40,104 nucleotides of DNA, taken from Dethiobacter sp. Lineage in GTDB: Bacteria > Bacillota > Dethiobacteria > Dethiobacterales > Dethiobacteraceae. Shown here piece after piece: positions 33,984-40,104 of the stretch (position 1 is the stretch's first letter; each line of letters opens with the position of its first letter). The position numbers were made by a program, and so were the translations under genes. Location: assembly GCA_020725465.1 (NCBI GenBank), contig DYEY01000070.1, forward strand, positions 1-40,104, written 5' to 3'. The notes under the pieces are model-generated. The model made no database searches. It was given only the letters and a program-made list of their open reading frames with translations, and was not told the DNA's origin.

Positions 33984-35663
33984 ATGCAGTGGGGTGGTCC
34001 GGTGGCGGAAGGGTACGATGTGGTCTGTGTGGGCGGTGGCGGAGCAGGCATTATGGCGGCAGTGGCCGCAGCGGAGCAGGGGGCAAGGGTAGCGGTTGTC
34101 AGCAAGGAGCCGGTGGGGTACGGCAATACCCGCCTGGCGGTGGGCCTGATGGCCTGCAGCGGCCTTCCCGGTGACACCAGGGAGGCCTTTATTGAAGATG
34201 TACTGGCAGGCGGAGAATGGCTTGGTGACCGCCGGCTGGTGGAAGCTTTGGTTGACGGCGCCGCCGAAGCGGCCGCCCGGCTTGAATCTTTCGGGCATAC
34301 TTTTATCCGTGATAGTGAAGGGTTCCTTTCACAACAGGCGGTTACCCGTGCGGGCGGCCATTCCCGCTCGCGGACGCTGCGCAGCTCCGGCATCGGCATC
34401 GGCCTTTGCCAGTCACTGCGGGCGGCGGTGGAAAAACACGGTATAGGCTTATATGAAGACACACTGGTTAGCCGGCTGGTCAAAAACGAAGGCAGGGTCT
34501 GTGGCATTAAGGCCCTGGACCTGGCGGAGGGCAGGGAATATGTGCTGGGCGCCAAAGCGGTGGTACTCTGCACCGGCGGTGGCGGCTGGCTTTTTTACCC
34601 GCAGACCAGCAATGCCCGGACGGCCACCGGAGACGGCTACGCGCTGGCCTACGAGGCCGGGGCGGAACTGGTGGATATGGAACAGGTGCAGGCTATCCCC
34701 TTTGCCGTTACCAGTCCAGCTGCTTACCGCGGTCTTTTCTGCGGGGAGCCGGCATTGGCCGGCCCGTACGGCAGGATTCTAAACGGAGACGGCGATACCA
34801 TTCTGGACGGCGGCATTAATAACATGAGCAGAGCCGCCGTGGTGAGTCGGATGGCCGGGGAGATCGTAGCCGGCCGGGTGGGTCCAAACGGTGGCCTTAC
34901 CCTGGATCTGAGGCCGAACCTGGAGCACGAAGACGGTCTTAAAGCACGGGACCGCCTGCGTGAGGTCGGCATGTTTGACGTGGTGCTGCCGGCCTACGGT
35001 CGTAAAGCCTATGACTGGGAAGAACCCTGGGAAGTCCTGCCCACCGTACATTTCTTCATGGGCGGCGTGCGCGCCGACCAGGACGGCCGGACCTGTGTCC
35101 CGGGGCTTTTCGCGGCGGGAGAGGTTATGGGCGGGGTACACGGCGGCAACCGCCTGGGCTCGGTGGCACTGACCGAAATTTTTGTGTTTGGCTGGCGTGC
35201 GGGCTTGGCGGCGGCTGAGTATGCCGGCAGCAGCCCGGCGGCAGAGCCCGCGGCCTGCCTGGGCGACAGCGGGCTTTACGGCCGCCGGGGTGCAATCAGG
35301 CCGGTTACCCTGGTCAGGCGCCTGCAGGCGCTGCTCTGGGAAAAGGCGGGACTGGTACGGAACCGGGAAGGCTTGCTGGACGGCCTGCGGGAAATTGACG
35401 CTATCGAAGCCCTGGCCAAAACCGCCGGAGTTTCTGAAAAACGTGTTTACAACACCGAGGCTGCCGACTTTCTGGAGCTGGGCTTTATGCTTACCACTGC
35501 CAGGCTGGTTCTGACCGCTGCCCTGCTCCGTGAGGAGTCCCGCGGCGCTCACCTGCGCGGCGATTTCCCCGCCTCTGGGGGGAAAGACTGGCAAAAAAAC
35601 ATAATCCTCCGGCGCGCGGAAGACGGCACTGTAGATTGCAGGATGGAGGTGAGCAGGGCATGA
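33984..35663 (+). CDS. Fumarate-reductase/succinate-dehydrogenase-like flavoprotein
   Basis: This flavoprotein subunit (about 559 residues) belongs to the FAD-binding family of SdhA, FrdA, TfrA and aspartate oxidase. The dinucleotide fold is VGGGGAGIMAA (16-26). Conserved active-site elements are Arg284 (NMSRAAVV), His357 (PTVHFFMGG) and Arg391 (HGGNRLGS). Two family features are missing. The SHT that carries covalent FAD in SdhA/FrdA is GNT (47-49), so FAD is probably non-covalent. The substrate motif QFHPT is replaced by QAIPF (237-241), so the substrate may not be fumarate or succinate. ATG 33984 is used; GTG 34002 has a better GGGGTGG site. The stop overlaps the iron-sulfur gene. Confidence 0.85.
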   Translation: MQWGGPVAEGYDVVCVGGGGAGIMAAVAAAEQGARVAVVSKEPVGYGNTRLAVGLMACSGLPGDTREAFIEDVLAGGEWLGDRRLVEALVDGAAEAAARLESFGHTFIRDSEGFLSQQAVTRAGGHSRSRTLRSSGIGIGLCQSLRAAVEKHGIGLYEDTLVSRLVKNEGRVCGIKALDLAEGREYVLGAKAVVLCTGGGGWLFYPQTSNARTATGDGYALAYEAGAELVDMEQVQAIPFAVTSPAAYRGLFCGEPALAGPYGRILNGDGDTILDGGINNMSRAAVVSRMAGEIVAGRVGPNGGLTLDLRPNLEHEDGLKARDRLREVGMFDVVLPAYGRKAYDWEEPWEVLPTVHFFMGGVRADQDGRTCVPGLFAAGEVMGGVHGGNRLGSVALTEIFVFGWRAGLAAAEYAGSSPAAEPAACLGDSGLYGRRGAIRPVTLVRRLQALLWEKAGLVRNREGLLDGLREIDAIEALAKTAGVSEKRVYNTEAADFLELGFMLTTARLVLTAALLREESRGAHLRGDFPASGGKDWQKNIILRRAEDGTVDCRMEVSRA

Positions 35664-36301
35664 AAGACCATACCATAATAATTGTACGAAGCCTGCCAGA
35701 AGGGGGCCGTAAAAAAGAAAAGTTTACGGTGCCGCTGCAACCCGGCGCCACTGTACTGCAGGGTCTTGTCCATATCTACGACACGGTGGATTCCACCCTT
35801 GCTTTTCGCTACAGCTGCCGCTACAACCATTGCGGTTTGTGCGGAATCAGTGCGGACGGCAGGCCGCGCCTGGCTTGCAAAACAAAGCTGGAAACCACCG
35901 AAGAGGTAGCTCCGCTGGCCAACCTGCCCATCCTGCGGGACCTGGCGGTGGACCGCACCCGCTACTATAGCCGGTTTAAGGGGATGCGCCTCTATCCCGA
36001 AGGTGACGCGGCCGAACCCCTGGGACACCTGGTGGAGGAGTCGCTGCACCGGAATCTGATGGGTTGTCTGGAATGCCTCTGCTGCGTGGCCTCCTGCCCG
36101 TCGCACAGCTTAAGCGACGTCAGCTTCGGCGGCCCATACCTGTTTGTTAAGCTGGCCCAGCTGCACCTGGACTCCCGCGACAGGACCGACCGCAGGGCTC
36201 AGGCGGCGGAGAAGGGGCTGGCACGCTGCCGCGAATGCAAAAAGTGCAGGTGCCCAAACGGCATCGACCTGCACGGCGCCCTGGAAGCCTTAAATAAGTG
36301 A
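35660..36301 (+). CDS. SdhB/FrdB-like iron-sulfur subunit
   Basis: This electron-transfer partner of the flavoprotein is 213 residues long. An N-terminal ferredoxin-like domain carries Cys53, 58, 61 and 73 in the C-x4-C-x2-C-x11-C pattern for a [2Fe-2S] cluster. The C-terminal domain has CLECLCCVASCP (136-147) and CRECKKCRCP (190-199), supplying ligands for [4Fe-4S]/[3Fe-4S]-type clusters; the second group is more tightly spaced than in SdhB. No membrane-anchor subunit gene follows, so the complex may be soluble, as in thiol:fumarate reductase-type enzymes. The ATG overlaps the flavoprotein stop. Confidence 0.88.
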   Translation: MKDHTIIIVRSLPEGGRKKEKFTVPLQPGATVLQGLVHIYDTVDSTLAFRYSCRYNHCGLCGISADGRPRLACKTKLETTEEVAPLANLPILRDLAVDRTRYYSRFKGMRLYPEGDAAEPLGHLVEESLHRNLMGCLECLCCVASCPSHSLSDVSFGGPYLFVKLAQLHLDSRDRTDRRAQAAEKGLARCRECKKCRCPNGIDLHGALEALNK

Positions 36302-36313
36302 GGGGTTATAAAA

Positions 36314-37690
36314 ATGTCTGAGACACAGAAAAAGGCGCCCCGCCGGTATTTGCGGTGGCTTGAAAAAGAAACCGGTGCCTGGCGGGAAAGCGGGATAATC
36401 AGCGCTGAGCAGGCCGGACGTATCCTCGGCAGCTATACTGCAGTGCGTGAAGGCGATGAACGGGCGGGGAAGATGATTACCGTCCTGGCGGTGCTTGGTT
36501 CGGTGCTGCTCGGTGTAGGTGTGATCCTCTTCTTCGCCGCCAACTGGCCGGTTATCCCTAAATGGGTAAAGGTAACAACGATATTTGCCGTTATCTTGGC
36601 GGCTTATATGGCAGGTTACCGGCTGGCTTTTGAGAAAAAGAGCTACCCCAGAGTGGGGCATGTCCTTATTTTCCTGGGCTCCCTGTTTTACGGCGCCGGC
36701 ATCTGGCTGGTCGCCCAAATCTTTCACATCAACGCTCACTACCCCAACGGTATCCTGTTCTGGGCTGTGGGTATCCTGCCAATGGCGGCTGCTGCCGCTT
36801 CCGTCCCCATCCTGGTCCTGGCATCACTTTTACTTACGCTCTGGACCGTTTTTGAGCAAACCCAGTTTAACAGCCTTAACCTTTTGTTCCTGCCGCTCGC
36901 CTTTTTAACCCTGGCCCTCTCCTGCCGGCAAAAATCCCGCCCGGCCGCCGGCTTCACCCTGCTTGGGCTTGTCATCTGGGCGGCTGTTGCCTGCGCCCTT
37001 TCTTTCCGCGGAGATGAAGCGGTACTCTACATCTTCCTGCTGGCAGCAGCCATGGGAATCCTGTTTTTTGTTGTCGGCAGACTGCAGGCAGTACGCGGCT
37101 TTTATCCCTTTATGAAGGCGCCGTTCCGGCTTGTTGGCCTTTTGGTGTTTTTCCTGTCACTGTACGTGCTTACCTTTTCCGGCCTGCTCCGTGTCCTTTA
37201 CTACAACCAGCGGAGCATCTCCCTCCCGGTTTTCTTTATTGCTGTTTTCAGCATCGTTACCGCCGCGGCAATGGCATCAGGCGGCCTGGCACTGGCCGCT
37301 GGCAGGTGGGACCTACAGCAGAAAAGCAGCCTTACCCTGGAGGCCGCCATGGTTTTTGTAAGTTTAACCGTACTGATCTTCCTTGCCGCTTTCGGCCCTG
37401 CCGCCGGCAGGGCCCTGTTCCTGCTGACCACCAACCTCCTTTTTTTCCTGGCTGTTATCGCCGTGGTTATAACCGGCTACCTCGGCCGGGAAGCCGCTTT
37501 GGTCAATATCGGCCTGGTCTTTTTTGTCCTGGACGTAATAGCCCGCTACTTCGACTTCTTCTGGGATATGCTGAATAAGTCAGTCTTTTTTATGGGGGGC
37601 GGCCTGCTGCTTTTGGCCGGTGGTTTCCTGCTGGAAAGAAACCGCAAAAAATTTCTGCGGGAAATGAGCGTGAGAAGCAATGAAGCGTAA
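36314..37690 (+). CDS. DUF2157 membrane protein
   Basis: This 458-residue membrane protein has an N-terminal soluble part of about 55 residues (RYLRWLEKETGAWRESGIIS, then EQAGRIL), typical of DUF2157, followed by about twelve to fourteen hydrophobic helices. The function of the family is unknown. It starts 12 bases after the iron-sulfur gene with GAGGGG upstream, and its end overlaps the next gene. The DUF2157-GDYXXLXY pair is a recurring module, so the two proteins probably act together at the membrane. Confidence 0.85.
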   Translation: MSETQKKAPRRYLRWLEKETGAWRESGIISAEQAGRILGSYTAVREGDERAGKMITVLAVLGSVLLGVGVILFFAANWPVIPKWVKVTTIFAVILAAYMAGYRLAFEKKSYPRVGHVLIFLGSLFYGAGIWLVAQIFHINAHYPNGILFWAVGILPMAAAAASVPILVLASLLLTLWTVFEQTQFNSLNLLFLPLAFLTLALSCRQKSRPAAGFTLLGLVIWAAVACALSFRGDEAVLYIFLLAAAMGILFFVVGRLQAVRGFYPFMKAPFRLVGLLVFFLSLYVLTFSGLLRVLYYNQRSISLPVFFIAVFSIVTAAAMASGGLALAAGRWDLQQKSSLTLEAAMVFVSLTVLIFLAAFGPAAGRALFLLTTNLLFFLAVIAVVITGYLGREAALVNIGLVFFVLDVIARYFDFFWDMLNKSVFFMGGGLLLLAGGFLLERNRKKFLREMSVRSNEA

Positions 37691-38204
37691 ATTATGGTTT
37701 GGGTTGGCGGTGGCCTTGCAGATTGTGGTATTGCTGGTGATGATAGGATCAAGGTGGGCCATCCTGGCCTACGGAGAAAAAATCCTTTTAAAAACAGCTC
37801 CCGTAGATCCCTGGGACCTGTTCCGGGGAGACTACGTGGTCCTCCGTTACGAAATTTCCGAACTGGACCTCAAAACCATCAGTTCTGACTCGGAAAACTA
37901 TAAAAGAAACGAAACTGTCTATGTGGCCCTGGCACAGGAAGGTCCCTACCGGGTGGCGCGCTCGGTTTCCAAAAACCGGCCGGCCGGCACCCTCTTCATC
38001 CGCGGCAGGGTGCAGTGGCACAACACCTGGGACAGGCGGCTGTCGCTTACCTACGGTATTGAAAGCTATTTCGTGCCCCAGCACCAGGGACTCGAAATAG
38101 AGAGCCAATTGACAACCCTGGATGCGGAGGTCAGTGTCGACCGGCGCGGCAACGCCTCCCTGTCCCGGCTATTTATCAAAGGGCAGGAAGTAAAATTCCG
38201 TTAG
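37680..38204 (+). CDS. GDYXXLXY domain membrane-anchored protein
   Basis: This 174-residue protein has one N-terminal membrane helix (about 5-30) and the signature GDYVVLRYEIS that names the GDYXXLXY family (PF14345). It continues with RGRVQWHN and the TYGIESYFVPQHQGLEIE segment; function unknown. The ATG lies within the last codons of the DUF2157 gene, so the two are translationally coupled. The large part is predicted to lie outside the membrane. Confidence 0.88.
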   Translation: MKRKLWFGLAVALQIVVLLVMIGSRWAILAYGEKILLKTAPVDPWDLFRGDYVVLRYEISELDLKTISSDSENYKRNETVYVALAQEGPYRVARSVSKNRPAGTLFIRGRVQWHNTWDRRLSLTYGIESYFVPQHQGLEIESQLTTLDAEVSVDRRGNASLSRLFIKGQEVKFR

Positions 38205-38216
38205 CGAGGTTAAGGT

Positions 38217-38771
38217 ATGAATCAAACACCCACCAAAACTGACAAACTGCACTTTGTGGTCCAGGAGCACCGTGCTACCCGCTTGCACTGGGATTTCCGC
38301 CTGGAGATGGACGGGGCGCTGGTTTCCTGGGCGCTCCCCAAAGGCCCTTGCACCGATCCTTCGGTCAAACGCCTGGCTGTCCGTGTGGCCGACCACAACT
38401 ATGACTATAAAGACTTTGAAGGAGTCATCACCGGCGACCAGTACGGCGCCGGAAAGGTGATTATCTGGGACGAGGGTTTTTATGAACCGGTCAATCTCCC
38501 GGCCGGGGCTTCCAGCCTCCACGATAACTGGCTGGCCGGCGGGGATCTGAAATTTAGCATGCACGGCCGTAAACTGAAAGGATTATGGGCCCTGTTCCTT
38601 ACCGCGGGCGGCCGCTTTGGCGCTAACTCCTGGCTGCTGGTAAAAAAGAAAGATGAATTTGCCGCATCTGGTGAAATAGTGCAACAACAGCCGCGATCGG
38701 TCCGCTCCGGCAAAACCGTGGACGAGATAAGCGAAGCCGACGGCTGCATCGGGTGTGAAACCTGGGATTGA
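38217..38771 (+). CDS. Stand-alone LigD-type 3'-phosphoesterase
   Basis: This 184-residue protein corresponds to the phosphoesterase domain of the bacterial end-joining ligase LigD, which trims 3' ribonucleotides and phosphates. HFVVQEHRATRLHWDFRLEMDG matches the active site: His18, His24, Asp26 and Arg28 align with Pseudomonas LigD His42, His48, Asp50 and Arg52. His60 in VADHNYDYKDFEG aligns with His84. The ligase and polymerase domains are absent and no Ku gene is in the window. The C-terminus is extended by about 30 residues with CIGCETWD. AGGTTAAGG precedes ATG 38217, 12 bases after the previous gene. Confidence 0.9.
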   Translation: MNQTPTKTDKLHFVVQEHRATRLHWDFRLEMDGALVSWALPKGPCTDPSVKRLAVRVADHNYDYKDFEGVITGDQYGAGKVIIWDEGFYEPVNLPAGASSLHDNWLAGGDLKFSMHGRKLKGLWALFLTAGGRFGANSWLLVKKKDEFAASGEIVQQQPRSVRSGKTVDEISEADGCIGCETWD

Positions 38772-38918
38772 AACCCTCATTTATTGTGATTCAGCAGGAA
38801 CAGAGTTGGAAGGAGATCCGAAAAAAGTCTTACCCGAAACACTTTTGTCTGAACAACAGAATGCCAGGGGAAGGCTTTTTGCGGGGAATTTATACCATAG
38901 CCGTAAAGGAGCGATATA

Positions 38919-39329
38919 ATGGCTGACGCCGTATTAAATCAAAAAGAAGGCGGTAAATTTTTGGCGCTTAACCTGTCTCTCCAATCATATTTTGGCCCTT
39001 CCTGCCGGATTGAAGTGGAGGGCTGCAGGGCGAGAGCAGAAAAAACAAGGGACGGAGAAACTGTTTTTAAGATGGAAACGGAATTGTCAGAACAGGCTGT
39101 CCGGCTGTTTGCCGAAAAGGTTGCGGCCCTCGGAGTTTTTTCCTGGGAATGCCATTACATCCAGTGCTGCATGCTGGATGGTACCAGCTGGACACTGGAG
39201 TTAATCTTCGGCGGCGAAAGGGTGTGGAGCACCGGTACCAACGGCTACCCGCAGAAGTGGCCTGAATTCATCGGTTTATTGACAGAGCTGCTGGGGTTGG
39301 AAAAGGATTTCTGTCAAACCATGACTTAA
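38919..39329 (+). CDS. Conserved hypothetical protein
   Basis: The 136-residue product is cytoplasmic by appearance, with no signal or membrane helix. A first half containing LNLSLQSYFGPSCRIEVEG is followed by WECHYIQCCMLDGTSWTLELIFGGERV and an end reading STGTNGYPQKWPEFIGLLTELLG. The G-NGYP-W-F pattern resembles small proteins of unknown function with a DUF6438-like layout; this is a weak impression. Five cysteines are present. AAAGGAGCG precedes the ATG. It is separated by 147 bases from the phosphoesterase gene and may have its own promoter. Confidence 0.7.
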   Translation: MADAVLNQKEGGKFLALNLSLQSYFGPSCRIEVEGCRARAEKTRDGETVFKMETELSEQAVRLFAEKVAALGVFSWECHYIQCCMLDGTSWTLELIFGGERVWSTGTNGYPQKWPEFIGLLTELLGLEKDFCQTMT

Positions 39330-39333
39330 CAGG

Positions 39334-39362
39334 TTGACAATCCAGATAAACCATGATAATAT
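39334..39362 (+). promoter_or_regulatory. Strong SigA-type promoter
   Basis: A perfect TTGACA (39334-39339) and TAATAT (39357-39362) are separated by 17 bases. It points toward a short frame at 39411 and the palindrome at 39513, with no larger gene before the insertion sequence. Confidence 0.65.
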
Positions 39363-39410
39363 TACACTTGTGCTGCTCAAAGCGGGACCTCAAAAACAGG
39401 TGATACATAC

Positions 39411-39521
39411 TTGTTAAACCGCAAAAAACGGGCTGTTTTTTCAGAACCGCAGATTTTTGCCAAAGAGCCAATTGCGATGTCCGGAAACAACGATAGACAG
39501 GGCATTATAAGACTGGGGTAA
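39411..39521 (+). CDS. Possible small ORF behind the 39334 promoter
   Basis: This 36-codon frame starts at TTG with AGGTGA seven bases upstream and encodes a basic peptide beginning MLNRKKRAVFSEPQIF. It ends inside the 25-base palindrome. Promoter, binding site, frame and palindrome form a compact unit, but nothing in the peptide is recognisable. It could be a remnant of a larger gene cut by the insertion sequence. A hairpin AAAAAAC/GTTTTTT (39423-39441) lies within it. Confidence 0.3.
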   Translation: MLNRKKRAVFSEPQIFAKEPIAMSGNNDRQGIIRLG

Positions 39522-39537
39522 AATTATTTTACCCCAG
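39513..39537. repeat. Perfect 25-base palindrome
   Basis: CTGGGGTAAAAT, one central T, ATTTTACCCCAG. It could act as a terminator for the short unit upstream, as an operator, or as part of an insertion-sequence boundary. A second GGGGTC/GACCCC inverted pair lies at 39556-39600. Confidence 0.6.
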
Positions 39538-39713
39538 TACAATTCAGTGTTTATGGGGTCTTTGAACTCAGGCGCCGTTGATTTTGGCAAAATTGACCCC
39601 AAAGAAAGAAAACAGAAGAAAAACATAGAAATATTAAGAAATAAGCAGGAAAACCCCCTATTTCTGGCGAATACTTTTTTAGCCAAAAAAAGAACCAGAG
39701 GAGGTTTTCCCTT

Positions 39714-40104
39714 ATGGCTATTATACCACAAAAACAACTTTTTGGGTGGCAGGAAATTGATGAACTGGGAGATTTGCAGCGCCTGCTGCTCGTAGTGAAT
39801 CACATGCCCGATGAAGAACTGATGGAAAAACTGGAGCAGGAGCGCGGTAAGGGCCGCGATGACTATCCGGTACGTGCAGTCTGGAATTCAATACTGGCGG
39901 GCATCGTCTACCAGCACCCATCCATTGAAAGTCTGCGGCGTGAACTGCGGCGTAATGCGCAACTGCGCGAGATTTGCGGATTTGACTTGTGTATGGGAGA
40001 GCGGGCGGTGCCGCCGGCCTATGTATATACCCGTTTTTGCCGGAAACTCATGAAGTATTATGATGAAGTCGAGAACATCTTTAACCGGCTGGTGGATGAG
40101 ATAA
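39714..40104 (+). CDS. DUF772-type transposase, 5' part (runs off window)
   Basis: The first 130 codons of an insertion-sequence transposase are intact. MAIIPQKQLFGWQEIDELGDL is followed by YPVRAVWNSILAGIVYQHPSIESLRRELRRN, which matches the DUF772 domain found at the N-terminus of IS1182/IS4-like DDE transposases. The catalytic aspartates lie beyond the edge. GAGGAGG (39698-39704) precedes ATG 39714. Positions 39964-40104 repeat the degraded remnant at 858-970 in the same orientation. The upstream end of the element probably lies near 39550, but I could not fix its terminal repeat. Confidence 0.82.
   Translation, partial: MAIIPQKQLFGWQEIDELGDLQRLLLVVNHMPDEELMEKLEQERGKGRDDYPVRAVWNSILAGIVYQHPSIESLRRELRRNAQLREICGFDLCMGERAVPPAYVYTRFCRKLMKYYDEVENIFNRLVDEI

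Noticed and set aside
33605-34573. 322-codon minus-strand frame across the EamA and flavoprotein genes
   Set aside because: It overlaps two well-supported genes, is Ser/Arg/Pro-rich as in off-frame GC-rich DNA, and has no recognisable domain.
38772-38918. Possible RNA gene between the phosphoesterase and the hypothetical gene
   Set aside because: I see no stable stem, tRNA-like fold or promoter; it looks like plain intergenic sequence ending in the ribosome binding site of the next gene.

Overview
The window looks like a chromosomal segment of a GC-rich, endospore-forming, anaerobic Firmicute. The Desulfotomaculum/Pelotomaculum group (Peptococcaceae in the old sense) is my best guess. The reasons are two T-box leaders, an infC gene that appears to start at ATT, a yunB sporulation gene, a Firmicute-type tyrosyl-tRNA synthetase, many TTG and GTG starts with strong Shine-Dalgarno sites, and a soluble fumarate-reductase-like pair. 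The lineage is inferred from content only; no database was searched.

Layout. Positions 1-1205 are insertion-sequence debris: an IS256-type transposase fragment abutting a pRiA4b ORF-3-like gene, then a deleted remnant of a DUF772-type transposase. A fresh copy of that same transposase runs off the right edge (39714-40104). Positions 1448-9523 hold translation and potassium genes: infC-rpmI-rplT behind a leader and terminator, ktrB-ktrA, a SpoU/TrmH methyltransferase, and pheS-pheT behind a long leader. Positions 9582-14976 carry zapA, a CvpA-family gene, a polX-like gene, a 3-methyladenine glycosylase and mutS2. Positions 14983-15960 are a REP array plus a REP-associated tyrosine transposase. 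Positions 16015-17922 hold a self-regulated MarR gene with two membrane-protein genes. Positions 17974-25524 are a T-box-controlled, complete tryptophan operon, trpEGDCFBA, ending in a DAHP synthase gene. Positions 25649-28010 encode two lipoproteins. A class A penicillin-binding protein lies on the minus strand, followed by tyrS, yunB and a minus-strand EamA transporter. Positions 33984-39329 run in one direction: a fumarate-reductase-like flavoprotein and its iron-sulfur partner, a DUF2157/GDYXXLXY pair, a stand-alone LigD phosphoesterase domain and an unknown protein.

How the parts work together. The trp operon makes tryptophan from chorismate, and the linked DAHP synthase feeds the start of the aromatic pathway; all appear to respond to uncharged tRNA-Trp through one T-box. 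pheST has a Phe T-box and also, just upstream, a promoter and a 29-residue reading frame with the core Phe-Phe-Trp-Phe-Leu-Phe. That arrangement resembles a classical leader peptide placed in tandem with a T-box.

The strongest candidates for a second look are the pheST double leader (5627-6050), the PolX homologue whose three polymerase aspartates are replaced (10511-12022), the fumarate-reductase-like protein without the family's substrate histidine motif (33984-36301), and the REP/RAYT system with its scattered satellites.
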